Origin: Paractinoplanes atraurantiacus
GTDB taxonomy: Bacteria; Actinomycetota; Actinomycetes; Mycobacteriales; Micromonosporaceae
Length of the DNA: 64,000 nt
Direction: 5' to 3'
Assembly (NCBI RefSeq): GCF_900215205.1
Contig: NZ_OBDY01000017.1
Span: 69,381-133,380, forward strand
The position numbers and the translations under genes were made by a program. Position 1 is the first letter of the stretch; each line of letters opens with the position of its first letter. Below the pieces are notes generated by a model. It saw only the letters and a list, made by a program, of their open reading frames with translations. It made no database searches and had not been told where the DNA came from. Below are positions 33,328-42,781 of this stretch, in pieces.

Positions 33328-34518
33328 GTGGCACGCCGCCTGTTCACCTCCGAGTCGGTCACGGAAGGCCACCCGGACAAGATCGCTGACCAGATCAGCG
33401 ACGGTATTCTCGACGCGCTGCTCCGGCAGGACCCGCGCAGCCGCGTCGCGGTGGAAACGTTGATCACGACCGGCCAGGTGCACGTGGCGGGTGAGGTCAC
33501 CACCCAGGCCTACGCCGACATCCCGAGCATCGTGCGCGACACCATCCTGCGCATCGGCTACGACTCGTCGAAGAAAGGCTTCGACGGCGCGTCCTGCGGC
33601 GTCAGCGTGTCCATCGGCTCCCAGTCGCCCGACATCGCCCAGGGTGTGGACAGCGCCCTCGAGCTGCGCGAGGGCGACAGCGAGCACGTGCTCGACTCCC
33701 AGGGCGCCGGCGACCAGGGCATGATGTTCGGCTTCGCCTGCTCCGAGACGCCCGAGCTGATGCCGCTCCCGATCGCGCTGGCGCACCGCCTGGCCCGCCG
33801 CCTGTCGAAAGCCCGCAAGGACGGCACGATCCCGTACCTGCGTCCCGACGGCAAGACCCAGGTCACCATCGAGTACGACGGTTTCAAGCCGGTACGCCTC
33901 GACACGGTGGTCGTCTCGTCGCAGCACGCGGCCGACATCTCCCTGGAGTCACTGCTCACGCCGGACATCCGCGAGCACGTGATCGCCCCCGAGCTCGAGG
34001 GCCTCGGCCTCGACATCGACGGCTACCGCCTGCTGGTCAACCCGACCGGCCGCTTCGAGATCGGCGGCCCGATGGGCGACGCCGGCCTCACCGGCCGGAA
34101 GATCATTGTCGACACGTACGGCGGCTACTCGCGCCACGGCGGCGGCGCGTTCTCGGGCAAGGACCCGTCCAAGGTGGACCGCTCGGCGGCCTACGCGATG
34201 CGCTGGGTGGCGAAGAACGTGGTGGCGGCCGGCCTGGCCGAGCGCTGCGAGACCCAGGTGGCGTACGCCATCGGCAAGGCCCACCCGGTGTCGCTGTTCG
34301 TGGAGACGTTCGGCACGGAGAACGTTCCGGTGGAGCGCATCGAGAAGGCCATCAACGAGGTCTTCGACCTGCGCCCGGCGGCCATCATCCGCGACCTCGA
34401 CCTGCTGCGGCCGATCTACCAGCAGACGGCGGCGTACGGGCACTTCGGGCGGGAGATCCCGGAGCTGCTCTGGGAGAACACGGACCGTGCCCAGGATCTG
34501 AAGAACGCGGCTGCCTGA
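33328..34518 (+). CDS. metK: S-adenosylmethionine synthetase
   Basis: 396 residues from GTG 33328, with GAGGAG four bases upstream; a TTG further upstream is unlikely. It makes SAM from methionine and ATP. Motifs: [51 protein letters not shown] and the lysine/aspartate set around. A terminator follows. No SAM riboswitch was recognised in its short leader. Confidence 0.97.
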   Translation: MARRLFTSESVTEGHPDKIADQISDGILDALLRQDPRSRVAVETLITTGQVHVAGEVTTQAYADIPSIVRDTILRIGYDSSKKGFDGASCGVSVSIGSQSPDIAQGVDSALELREGDSEHVLDSQGAGDQGMMFGFACSETPELMPLPIALAHRLARRLSKARKDGTIPYLRPDGKTQVTIEYDGFKPVRLDTVVVSSQHAADISLESLLTPDIREHVIAPELEGLGLDIDGYRLLVNPTGRFEIGGPMGDAGLTGRKIIVDTYGGYSRHGGGAFSGKDPSKVDRSAAYAMRWVAKNVVAAGLAERCETQVAYAIGKAHPVSLFVETFGTENVPVERIEKAINEVFDLRPAAIIRDLDLLRPIYQQTAAYGHFGREIPELLWENTDRAQDLKNAAA

Positions 34519-34533
34519 GGTTTCCGCTCTTGA

Positions 34534-34576
34534 GCCGGTGCCCCGCGTTTGTGGGGTGCCGGCTTTTGGCTTTCTT
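34534..34576 (+). terminator. Rho-independent terminator after metK
   Basis: The 13-bp stem GCCGGTGCCCCGC / GTGGGGTGCCGGC (three G-T pairs) with a GTTT loop is followed by TTTTGGCTTTCTT. It starts 15 bases after the metK stop. Confidence 0.9.
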
Positions 34577-34586
34577 GCGCTGGGAC

Positions 34587-34665
34587 GGTTGAGGGCCGGG
34601 TGTGGCCGACCCTGACTGGCTGGGGAGCGCTTTATGTCTGGGTCGGCCACACCCGGCCCTCAACC
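34587..34665. repeat. Perfect 26-bp inverted repeat with 27-bp spacer
   Basis: The left arm 34587-34612 (GGTTGAGGGCCGGG...) and right arm 34640-34665 are exact reverse complements over 26 bp, with 27 bp between them. It lies just beyond the metK terminator. It could form a large cruciform or RNA hairpin, or be the remnant of a small palindromic element. There is no coding sequence inside. Confidence 0.9.
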
Positions 34666-36248
34666 TTGCGTGGTGGTCGGCTGCGGCTGGGTGGGTGGTT
34701 ACTCGCTGCTTGGTGGTACGACGGGTTGCTGCTCACCTTGCGCGGGATGCGGGAGATGTTCGCTGCCGCGCTGGGGTGCGGCCGGGGGAGCCGGTCGGGC
34801 GGGCGGGGCTGAGTGGTGGGTTGATCGGCAATTCCATGCCGGTCACGCGGGTTCGATGGCTGGGGAAGACCTTGCGGGCGTACGGCCTCCCGTGCGCGGG
34901 GCGTTCGTCTCGTCGCTCGGGTCTCGCTTGGCCGGGCCTTGTCCTGTCCCTCAGCCGCCTTGGCCTTCGTTCGGGTGCTTGTTGTGGTGGCGCTCGCTAT
35001 TTGCCCGGCCGCACCCTTCTCGCATTGCCACCATTTCGCCGCCGTTCGGGCCGTCGGCTCGGCCGCGGTGTCGTAACCCGGCCGCTGTTCGGCTCGGCTT
35101 GCGCTTTGCCTTCGGTCGGCCGTAGGGCCGCTCCGCTTTACCCCGGCTGGCCGTTGCGCGGCACCGAGTCCGACCTGGCCTCCGTCCGGTGTTCGGTCGG
35201 CTCCGGCTCCACCGGCGTTCGGCCTACGGTTCGGCTCTGGGCTTGCCGGCCGCGCCGGTCTTGCGGCGCCCTTGCTCGCCTGCCTTTGCGCTTGCGTGGC
35301 TCCCCGATCGGTCGCGCGTGCATCCGGCGGTCGGCCGTCTGCGTCCTGCTTCCTGCGCCCGCGCGATCTGGCTCGGTCGCCGCGTACCACGCCGTCCGCC
35401 GTCTGCGCTTCGTCATCCTGCGCCTGCGTGCCCGCGCTGGGTCGCCTGCGCCTTGCCCCTGCGCCCTGACCCCCTGCGCCCGCGCTTCGGCTTCCTGCGC
35501 CCGCGCCCAGGCCTTTGCGCGTGCGCCCCGGGCCTCTGCGCCTCGGCTCCTTGCGCCTGCGCCTCGGCTCCTTGCGCCTGCGCCTCGGCTCCTTGCGCCT
35601 GCGCCTCGGCCCCCTGTGCCCGGGCTCTGCGCCCGCGCCCTGGGCCTTTGCGCTTGCGCCTCACCCTCAGCCTCTGCGCCCGCGCCTCGGCCCCTTGCGT
35701 CCGCGCCTCGGCCCCCTGCGCCCGGGCTCTGCGCCTGCACCCCGGGCCTCCGCGCTTGCGCCTTAGCCCTCTGCGCCTGGGCCCGGGCCCCCTACGCCCG
35801 CGCCCGCGCCTCTGCGCCCGCGCCCGCGCCTCGGCCCCCTGCGCTCGGGCCCGCACCTGCGCCTCCGCTCCCTGCGCCCGCGACCCGGCCCCTGCGCCTG
35901 CGCCCCGCGCCTCGGCCCCCTGCGCCCGGCCTCTGCGCCCGCGCCCGGCCTCTGCGCCCGCGCCCCGGCCTCTGCGCCCGCGCCCCGGCCCCTGCGCCCG
36001 CGCCCCGGCCTCCTCCGCTTGCGTGTTGCGGGCTCGGCGCCCGTGTGAGCCGCTCTCGGGCGCGTGGGGCACTGTCTTGGTTGCTTTCTGCTTTTGGGTG
36101 GCCGCCGGGATGCTCACTATCGGTTACGGGAAAGGGGCTTATGGGGGCTTGGGAGGAAAGGGGTTTGGGGTGTGTAAAGGGGGCAGGATGCATTCTGAGC
36201 TGGGGAGCGTGTGTTGTTGGGATGATCTTGGCGGTAGTCTCTCGGGGC
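34666..36248. other. Non-coding region, pyrimidine-rich on the plus strand
   Basis: About 1.6 kb between the inverted repeat and the SMI1/KNR4-like gene. Long open frames on both strands are a by-product of extreme G+C and low complexity; none reads as a protein I recognise. The plus strand is C/T-rich from about 34900 to 36040, most strongly in the tandem repeats of 35400-36040. From 36050 to 36248 composition returns towards normal and probably carries the promoter of the downstream gene. Confidence 0.6.
35400..36040. repeat. C-rich short tandem repeats including a 21-bp unit
   Basis: At 35541-35610 the unit CCTCGGCTCCTTGCGCCTGCG recurs with exact 21-bp period (35541, 35562, 35583, 35604). 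Variants of CTGCGCCCGCGCC(C)CGGCC fill the rest to about 36040 with less regular spacing. The minus strand carries many runs of three to five G at short spacing, so it has quadruplex-forming potential. No in-frame constraint is apparent. Confidence 0.85.
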
Positions 36249-36935
36249 ATGGGTCAAGATCAAACTGGGGGAGCCGTCACGCTGTGGTGTGCGGTGGGGG
36301 TTGGGGAGCTCGAGGAGATCGAGGCCGGTGAGTGGCGGGGTCTGCCGGAAGGTGGGGACCGTCGGGTGTTCGCGTTCCGGGAGGCGGCGGAGCGTGTTGC
36401 CCGGGAAGAGTTTGTGGGTGAGGGCGGCGCGGGCTTCGTACTGAAGCTTGAGGTTGGCCCGGAGTTCTTCGCGGATGGTGCGGCGCCCGAAGAGATGCGG
36501 GTGGACACCGCGGAACTGAACACGCAGCTTGTGGGGGCTGTCGTGGAGGTTCTGGACTTTCGCGGGGCGGTTGATGACAAGGAGTTCGCCGAGGGGGCTG
36601 CGCTTCCGGCTGAGTGGCGCGCCTATCTGCAGTCGGACTCGTGGCTTCGGCGGGGGCTGCTGGCGTCGGGGAAGTACGTGTGGCTCTATCCGCCGGCAGA
36701 AGGGCGTGCGGTTCTGGCGATCTGGGAGGCCGAGGAGCGGTTTCCGGGGATCGCGCTCATCGGTGGGGATGGTGGGCTCGAGAACTTCGTCTTCGATCTG
36801 CGGCAGGACCCGGCTCCGGTTCTGATGGTGAGCAACGCCAGCGAGTCGTGGGATGACGCGATCGTTCAGGCGCCGGATGCGAAGGACTTCGTCAAGCGGC
36901 TCGAGGACGGCACCTTCGACTTGGTGGTCGGCTAG
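36249..36935 (+). CDS. Hypothetical protein with SMI1/KNR4-like C-terminal region
   Basis: 228 residues from ATG 36249; the open frame continues upstream only through repeat DNA. The N-terminal 110 residues (AVTLWCAVGVGELEEIEAGE, VFAFREAAERVAREEF) resemble a domain often found in actinomycete proteins that start VTLWRPVG. The C-terminal part (ERFPGIALIGGDGGLENFVF, VSNASESWDDAIVQAPD) looks like the second half of a SMI1/KNR4 (SUKH) domain, common among immunity proteins of polymorphic toxins. No toxin gene is nearby. It ends convergent with priA, overlapping it by 4 nt. Confidence 0.75.
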   Translation: MGQDQTGGAVTLWCAVGVGELEEIEAGEWRGLPEGGDRRVFAFREAAERVAREEFVGEGGAGFVLKLEVGPEFFADGAAPEEMRVDTAELNTQLVGAVVEVLDFRGAVDDKEFAEGAALPAEWRAYLQSDSWLRRGLLASGKYVWLYPPAEGRAVLAIWEAEERFPGIALIGGDGGLENFVFDLRQDPAPVLMVSNASESWDDAIVQAPDAKDFVKRLEDGTFDLVVG

Positions 36936-39133
36936 AAGAGAGCTGTGGGGTCGACCTCGATGCGTACGGGCTGAGGTGCCTTTTTGGCGCTGCGGACGGC
37001 GGCGGCCTCGTGCAGAGCGTGAGCGAGCGGGGCGGCCTTGGAGCGGGGGACCCGCAGGAGCATGCGCTCCTGGTCGTCGGGGGCGGGCACCGGGCCGAGC
37101 AGTTCCACGTCGGCGGGTAGACGGGCCGTGTCGAGGAAGTCGTTGACGGCCTCGGTCAGGCCGGTGACGCTGGCCATGCGGGCGGCGGGCGGGAAGCCGA
37201 GCTCGCGGCGTTCGGTCAGTTCGCGCGTGGCGAACCAGGCCGGATCCCAGCGGATCAAGGCCTGGACGGTGGCCAGGGAGCCGTCGGCGACGACGATGAC
37301 GCGGCCGTGCGGCGCCGGCTTGGCCAGGGCGGCGGCGTTGAACCAGCGGCGCATGGTTTCCTCGGCGGCGCGCAGGTCGGAGCGGGTCAGCAGCGCCCAC
37401 GTGTCGAGCAGGAGCACGGCGCCGTAGCCGCCCTCGGCGACCGGCTCGGCGCCGGGCGTGGAGACGACGACGCTCGCCTCGGCGGGGACGGTGTCGAGGA
37501 CCTCGTCGCGGCCGGACGTGCGCACTGTCGCGCCGGGAAAGGCACGGCCCAATTCTTCGGCCGTACGCCGGGCGCCGGTCACCGAGGCGCGCAGGCGCCG
37601 GCCGCCGCAGGTGGGGCACGCGTACGCGGCGGCGGCCCGGCCGCACCAGCGGCAGGTGGGCACGTCGCGGGCGCCGGAGAGCTCGAGCGAGCCCGAGCAA
37701 TGTGGACACCGGGCGGGCGTACGGCAATCGGCGCAGGCGATCGACGGCAGATAGCCCCGCCGGGGAACCTGGACCAGCACCGGCGTGCCGGCCTGCAAAG
37801 CTTGCCGCGCCGCCTGCCAGGCCAGACTGGGCAGCCGCGCGGTGGCGGCGCCCGGATCCCGCGCCAGCTGCGGATCGTCGCCGGTCGGCTGGATCGCCGG
37901 CGCCCGCTGCCGCAGCACATCCCGCCCGGCGCTGATCTCTTTAGCCCAGCCGGTTTCGAGGAGCAATTGCCCTTCGCCCGTACGCGCGAAGCCCGCCACA
38001 AGCGCAGCCGACCCCGCCAGCTGGGCCCGCGTCAGAAGCACCTCCCGCGCGTGCGGATAGGGCGCTCGCGGCTCCCCGTGCAGATCGTCCCCGTCGTCCC
38101 AGATGACCACGAGCCCGAGCTTGGCCACCGGCGCCCACATGCCCGCCCGCGTGCCCACCACCACCGGCACCTGATGCCGGCTGGCTGCGAGGAACCGCCG
38201 GTACCGCTCCGCCGGCCCGAGCGCCGCGTTCAGCGCCACATGCTGTCCAGGCCCCAGCGCCACCCCGAGGGCCCGATCCACCCGTTCGAGATCCCGCGCG
38301 TCCGCCACCACGATGACAACCCCGCGCCCACCCCGAACCGTGGCCGCGGCCGCCTCAGCGATCCGGGCCGCCCAGTCCTCACCCGGCAGCGCCCCCCAGA
38401 CGGCACGCGCATCGCGCCCGTCCGCGAGCGCCCGCAGAAAGGCCGGCCCAGCGACATACGAACCCCAGCCACCAACCTCAACCGCAGTACGCGCCACGTG
38501 TTCCTCGTCCGCGCCGCTTCCGGCCGTGCTCTCCTCCCGGCCGACCGCGCTGTCTCCTGCCGCGCCGTCCTCGGTCCTGGCGTCGGTCGTGCCGGGCGAT
38601 TCAGCTCCGAGGGCCGCGGCCGCGTCGCCGGTGTTCCCGCCAGCGACGGCGAGGTCGGCGACGGCGAGGTGGGCGACGGCGAGGTCGGTGGCGGCGAGGG
38701 GGGCTGAGGGCTTGGCGGGCTGTGCCTCCACCCGGGCGTGGCGTGGGGGGACGGCCAGGCGCAGGACGTCGCAGAGGTTGCCGGCGTAGCGGTCGGCTGT
38801 GGCTCGGGCCAAGCGGGCGATCTCGGGGTCGAGGACCTGCTCGGGGGAGACGACCTTTTCGAGGTAGGCGAGTTTGCCGCCGTGGGGGGACGTCTCCGCG
38901 CGCTCCAGCAGGAAGCCGCTCACCAGCTGGCCGGCGAAGCGGACCTTTACCCGCACGCCGGGCTGGGCGGCCTCGTCGTCGGTGGCGGAGACCAGGTAGT
39001 CGAAGGGGCGGTCCAGGTGGGGCAGCGGGACGTCGACGCAGACGCGGGCCACCGGCAGGGTCTCTGCCGGTACTCGGTCTGCTCGCGTGCCCTTGGTCGC
39101 CATCGCAGCCATTCTGCCCGGACCCCCTGACAT
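36932..39133 (-). CDS. priA: Primosomal protein N' (PriA-type, degenerate helicase)
   Basis: 733 residues from ATG 39133 (ATG 39112 is an alternative). The N-terminal 3'-DNA-binding domain (VARVCVDVPLPHLDRPFDYL, RVKVRFAGQLVSGFLL) is followed by a helicase-like core and the zinc-binding region CADCRTPARCPHCSG ... CRWCG ... CPTCGG. Where other PriA proteins have Walker A, GKT is absent (GGRGVVIVVADARDLERVD), as known for actinobacterial PriA, so it is probably not an active ATPase. An Ala-rich insert of about 70 residues (DLAVAHLAVADLAVAGG) between domains is unusual. Confidence 0.93.
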   Translation of the reverse strand: MSGGPGRMAAMATKGTRADRVPAETLPVARVCVDVPLPHLDRPFDYLVSATDDEAAQPGVRVKVRFAGQLVSGFLLERAETSPHGGKLAYLEKVVSPEQVLDPEIARLARATADRYAGNLCDVLRLAVPPRHARVEAQPAKPSAPLAATDLAVAHLAVADLAVAGGNTGDAAAALGAESPGTTDARTEDGAAGDSAVGREESTAGSGADEEHVARTAVEVGGWGSYVAGPAFLRALADGRDARAVWGALPGEDWAARIAEAAAATVRGGRGVVIVVADARDLERVDRALGVALGPGQHVALNAALGPAERYRRFLAASRHQVPVVVGTRAGMWAPVAKLGLVVIWDDGDDLHGEPRAPYPHAREVLLTRAQLAGSAALVAGFARTGEGQLLLETGWAKEISAGRDVLRQRAPAIQPTGDDPQLARDPGAATARLPSLAWQAARQALQAGTPVLVQVPRRGYLPSIACADCRTPARCPHCSGSLELSGARDVPTCRWCGRAAAAYACPTCGGRRLRASVTGARRTAEELGRAFPGATVRTSGRDEVLDTVPAEASVVVSTPGAEPVAEGGYGAVLLLDTWALLTRSDLRAAEETMRRWFNAAALAKPAPHGRVIVVADGSLATVQALIRWDPAWFATRELTERRELGFPPAARMASVTGLTEAVNDFLDTARLPADVELLGPVPAPDDQERMLLRVPRSKAAPLAHALHEAAAVRSAKKAPQPVRIEVDPTALF

Positions 39134-39156
39134 TTCCCGGCGGCGGCCAGGGGATT

Positions 39157-39188
39157 CGGATCACACATCCGATCGGATAAAAAATCCG
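39157..39188. promoter_or_regulatory. Two adjacent CGGAT-N5-ATCCG inverted repeats
   Basis: CGGAT-CACAC-ATCCG (39157-39171) and CGGAT-AAAAA-ATCCG (39174-39188) are separated by AT; the junction forms the perfect palindrome ATCCGATCGGAT. They lie 45-76 bp upstream of the epimerase start and between it and the divergent priA. The layout fits a dimeric regulator such as TetR or MerR family, whose gene is not adjacent. Confidence 0.6.
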
Positions 39189-39232
39189 ATGCAATGCTAC
39201 GGTCGAGGCCGGATCTACGAACGGAGCTGGTC

Positions 39233-40066
39233 ATGGACGTGTTTCTCACCGGAGGCAGCGGCTATCTCGGCGGTGTGGTGCTGGAGCGCCTGATCGAGGC
39301 GGGGCACCGGGTCGAGGCGCTCGCGCGGTCGGAGCGGGCGGCCGAACGGGTCGCCGAGCTGGGCGCGGAGCCGGTCCGTGGCGACCTGAGCGAGACCGGC
39401 GTGCTGGGGAAAGCAGCCGATCGGGCCGCCGCCGTGATCCACACCGCAGTCGACTACGTGGACCCGAACATGGCCGACATCGAGGCGGTCGCCCTGAACG
39501 CCATGCTCGCCGGCCGGCCTTTCATCTACACCAGCACCGGCCTCGTCTACGGCGAAGGGCAGCGGAGTGAGGACGACCCGGTCGGCGTGAGCACCGCCGC
39601 GCAGCCGCACAAGGTGCTGGGGGAGCGGACCGTGCTCGCGGCCGGTGGCACGGTGCTGCGGGTCCCGCTCATTCACGGGCGCGGAGGATCGGCGCTCATT
39701 CAAGGGCTGATGGGCTTCGGCCGTACGCGGGAAACCGTGCCTTTCATCGGCGACGGCAAGCAGATGTGGTCGGCGGTGCACGTGGACGATCTGGCCGATC
39801 TGTTCGTGCTGGCGCTGGAGAAGCCGCAACCCGGCCGGATCTTCAACGCCGCTTCGGGCGACACGTTCGAGATGGGGCAGCTCGTGCGGCTGATCGCCGA
39901 GCGCACCGGCGCGGCCGCGGTGTCGCTCAGCCCGGAGCAGGCGCGGGGGCAGCTGGGTGTGCTGGCGCGCAGCGGTGGCATGGACGCGACGCGGGCGCGG
40001 GAGACGTTCGGGTGGGCGCCGAGCCGGTCGTCGCTGCTCGATGATGTCCGTGGGGAGTCGTATTAG
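39233..40066 (+). CDS. NAD(P)-dependent epimerase/dehydratase family protein
   Basis: 277 residues from ATG 39233 (GGAG six bases upstream). Extended short-chain dehydrogenase: nucleotide-binding TGGSGYLGGVVLERLIEAG, AVIHTAVDY, a YTSTGLVYGEG segment, and SAVHVDDLADLFVLALE near the C-terminus. The classical YxxxK is not clear (the lysine follows at QPHKVLGE). The substrate is unknown. It is five nt upstream of a cytochrome P450 gene, so the pair probably works on one small molecule. Confidence 0.9.
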   Translation: MDVFLTGGSGYLGGVVLERLIEAGHRVEALARSERAAERVAELGAEPVRGDLSETGVLGKAADRAAAVIHTAVDYVDPNMADIEAVALNAMLAGRPFIYTSTGLVYGEGQRSEDDPVGVSTAAQPHKVLGERTVLAAGGTVLRVPLIHGRGGSALIQGLMGFGRTRETVPFIGDGKQMWSAVHVDDLADLFVLALEKPQPGRIFNAASGDTFEMGQLVRLIAERTGAAAVSLSPEQARGQLGVLARSGGMDATRARETFGWAPSRSSLLDDVRGESY

Positions 40067-40071
40067 CGAGA

Positions 40072-41256
40072 ATGTCCACCATGGATGCCGCTGAAGCTGT
40101 GAAGACCCTGCTGTCGCCGAGCGCCACCCACGACCCGGTGCCCGCCTACGCCGCGCTGCGGAAGTACGGGCCGGTGCTGCCGGTGGCCGACGGGTACTAC
40201 TTCGTCTCCGGCTACGCGGCGGTGGACGGCATTCTGCGGGACGCGGCCATGGAGACGTACGACATCAAGCGTCTCGACAGCCGCTGGGACGACTGGCGTG
40301 ACAACAAGGCGCTCGAGTTGTTCGCCGACTCGATGTTGCGGTCCAACCCGCCGGATCACACCCGGATGCGCCGGCTCGCCGCGGGGGTCTTCACCGCGCG
40401 GCGGGTCGGCACGCTCCGCGCGGTCATCGAGGAGCAGGTCGCCGAGGCGCTGGACGGGCTCGACGGCACGGCCGATCTGATGTCGGAGCTGTGCTATCCG
40501 CTGCCGATCGGGGTGATCACCGCCCTGCTCGGGGTGCCGGCCGAGGACCGCGGGCAGTTCCGGCGGCTGGCCGAGGCGCTCACCGCCGTGCTCGAGGTGC
40601 GGTGGACCCCGGAGGACGAGGCGAAAGCGCACGAGGCGGCGGTCGAGCTGGAGGACTACTTCATCCACCTCGTCGCTCAGAAGCAGCGGGAGCCCGGCGA
40701 CGATCTGACCACCGCGCTGGCCAAGGGCGGCGAGCTGTCCGGGCGGGAGCTTCTCGGCAACCTGATGCTGCTGCTCGTGGCCGGCTTCGAGACCACCACC
40801 AACCTGCTCGGCAACGGCATCGTGCTCCTACTTGATCATGGAGCAACCCCGCCGCAAAGCTGTGTCGAGGAGATCCTCCGCTTCGACTCCCCGGTTCAAC
40901 TGACCGAGCGCTACGCCACCCATGCCGTACAAATCGGAAATGTCCAAATCGAGGAAGGCGCCGAGCTCGTCCTCCTGCTCGGAGCGGCCAATCGTGACCC
41001 CGAGCGGTTCGAAAAGGCTGACGAATTCTGGCCGGAACGACCCAACAACACCCCACTGTCGTTCGGCGCGGGAGCCCACTACTGCCTCGGCGCACCCCTG
41101 GCGAGGCTCGAAGCGCAGATCGCCCTGCCCGCTCTCTTCCGCCGCTTCCCCGAGCTGCGCCTGACCGGGAAACCGGTGCGGCGACCGCGGATGAACCTGC
41201 GCGGCTGGGACGCCCTGCCGGTGACGCTCGGCACGCCGGAGCACTCCGTAGACTAG
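40072..41256 (+). CDS. Cytochrome P450
   Basis: 394 residues from ATG 40072 (ATG 40081 possible). Soluble bacterial class: I-helix LLVAGFETTTNLLGN, K-helix EEILRFDSP with ExxR, and heme loop LSFGAGAHYCLGAPLARLE with the axial cysteine. Between the I-helix end and ExxR only about 13 residues remain (LLLDHGATPPQSCVEEIL) where most relatives have about 22, so the J-helix region looks shortened. It likely hydroxylates a small metabolite with a ferredoxin partner not encoded here. Confidence 0.95.
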   Translation: MSTMDAAEAVKTLLSPSATHDPVPAYAALRKYGPVLPVADGYYFVSGYAAVDGILRDAAMETYDIKRLDSRWDDWRDNKALELFADSMLRSNPPDHTRMRRLAAGVFTARRVGTLRAVIEEQVAEALDGLDGTADLMSELCYPLPIGVITALLGVPAEDRGQFRRLAEALTAVLEVRWTPEDEAKAHEAAVELEDYFIHLVAQKQREPGDDLTTALAKGGELSGRELLGNLMLLLVAGFETTTNLLGNGIVLLLDHGATPPQSCVEEILRFDSPVQLTERYATHAVQIGNVQIEEGAELVLLLGAANRDPERFEKADEFWPERPNNTPLSFGAGAHYCLGAPLARLEAQIALPALFRRFPELRLTGKPVRRPRMNLRGWDALPVTLGTPEHSVD

Positions 41257-41292
41257 TTGGGTGCCAGCCCACGATGTCAGGAGCCTTGTCGC

Positions 41293-41850
41293 GTGACAGT
41301 CCAGCCCATCCGTCTGTTCGGCGACCCGGTGCTCCGGTCGCCGGCCGATCCCGTCGTCGACTTCGACAAGGAACTGCGCAAGCTGGTCAAGGATCTCACC
41401 GAGACCATGCAGGACGAGGGCGGCGCCGGTCTGGCCGCCCCGCAGCTCGGCGTCGGCCTGCGGGTGTTCGCCTTCGACGTGGATGACGTGGTCGGGCACA
41501 TCGTCAACCCGGTGCTGTCGTTCCCGGACGACGAGGAGCAGGACGGTCCCGAGGGCTGCCTGAGCATCCCGGGCGTCTACATCGACACCAAGCGCCGCCA
41601 GCATGTGGTCGCCTCCGGCTTCAACCAGCACGGCGACCCCATCCAGCTGGTCGGCGACGGCCTGATGGCCCGCTGCGTGCAGCACGAGACCGACCACCTC
41701 GACGGTGTCCTGTTCATCGACCGGCTCGACGCCGCCGCCCGCAAGGACGCGATGAAGCAGATCAGGTCGGCCGAGTGGTACGACGCCGGCAAGCCGCCCA
41801 TGATCAAAGAGAGCCCGCACGGCCGGGGCATCTTCGGCCTGGGGCGGTGA
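41293..41850 (+). CDS. def: Peptide deformylase
   Basis: 185 residues from GTG 41293 (AGGAG nine bases upstream). It removes the N-formyl group from new proteins. Three motifs are complete: [22 protein letters not shown] (metal cysteine) and [12 protein letters not shown] (HExxDH with two metal histidines). It precedes fmt by four nt, the usual def-fmt pair. Confidence 0.97.
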   Translation: MTVQPIRLFGDPVLRSPADPVVDFDKELRKLVKDLTETMQDEGGAGLAAPQLGVGLRVFAFDVDDVVGHIVNPVLSFPDDEEQDGPEGCLSIPGVYIDTKRRQHVVASGFNQHGDPIQLVGDGLMARCVQHETDHLDGVLFIDRLDAAARKDAMKQIRSAEWYDAGKPPMIKESPHGRGIFGLGR

Positions 41851-41854
41851 CCGG

Positions 41855-42781
41855 GTGCGCCTGATCTTCGCCGGCACGCCGGCCGTCACCCTGCCCAGCC
41901 TCGACGCCATCGCCGCGTCCGGTCACGAGCTGCTGGCCGTGGTCACCCGCCCCGACGCGCCGGCCGGGCGCGGGCGGCGCCTGGTCCGCTCGCCCGCCGG
42001 CGCCTGGGCCGACGAGCGCGGCATCGAGGTGCTCACCCCGGCCAAGCCGCGCGAGCCCGAGTTCCAGGAGCGGCTGCGCCGGCTCGCGCCCGACTGCGTC
42101 CCGGTGGTGGCCTACGGCGCTCTGGTGCCGCCGAGCGCCCTCGAGATCCCCAAGCACGGCTGGGTCAACCTGCACTTCTCGCTGCTGCCCGCCTGGCGCG
42201 GCGCCGCGCCCGTGCAACACGCCGTGCTGCACGGTGACGAGGTGACCGGGGCCAGCGTCTTCGAGCTCGAGGCCGGTCTCGACACCGGCCCGGTCTACGG
42301 CACGCTGACCGAGGACATCCGCCCCACCGACACTTCCGGCGACCTGCTCGAGCGGCTCGCCACCGAGGGCGCGGGGCTGCTCGTGGCCGTGCTCGACGCG
42401 ATCGAGTCCGGCGCCGCCCGGGCCCACCCGCAGCCGGCCGACGGTGTGACCATCGCGCCGAAACTGACCGTGGACGACGCGCGCGTCCGCTGGGACGACC
42501 CGGCGTTCGCCGTCGACCGCCGCATCCGGGCGTGCACACCCGCTCCGGGCGCGTGGACGACGCTGCGCGACGACCGGCTCAAGCTGGGTCCGGTGCGCCC
42601 GGTGGCCAACGCGCCACAGCTCGCGCCGGGTGATCTGCTCGTCGAGCGCACCCAGGTGCTCGTGGGCACGGCGACCACACCGGTGGCGCTGGGAGAGGTA
42701 CGGGCCGCCGGCAAGAAGCCGATGCCGGCCACCGACTGGGCACGAGGGCTGCGCATCCAGCCGGGGGAGAAGCTTCAGTGA
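41855..42781 (+). CDS. fmt: Methionyl-tRNA formyltransferase
   Basis: 308 residues from GTG. It formylates Met-tRNA-fMet. Seen: [19 protein letters not shown], the formate/folate-site [19 protein letters not shown] and [13 protein letters not shown] with the catalytic Asn-His-Asp set, and a C-terminal OB domain. Overlaps rsmB by 4 nt (GTGA). Confidence 0.97.
   Translation: MRLIFAGTPAVTLPSLDAIAASGHELLAVVTRPDAPAGRGRRLVRSPAGAWADERGIEVLTPAKPREPEFQERLRRLAPDCVPVVAYGALVPPSALEIPKHGWVNLHFSLLPAWRGAAPVQHAVLHGDEVTGASVFELEAGLDTGPVYGTLTEDIRPTDTSGDLLERLATEGAGLLVAVLDAIESGAARAHPQPADGVTIAPKLTVDDARVRWDDPAFAVDRRIRACTPAPGAWTTLRDDRLKLGPVRPVANAPQLAPGDLLVERTQVLVGTATTPVALGEVRAAGKKPMPATDWARGLRIQPGEKLQ

Noticed and set aside
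34602-36248. Long plus-strand open frame running into the SMI1/KNR4-like gene
   Set aside because: Upstream of ATG 36249 the translation is Arg/Ala/Pro/Cys low complexity from non-coding repeats; the absence of stops follows from base composition.
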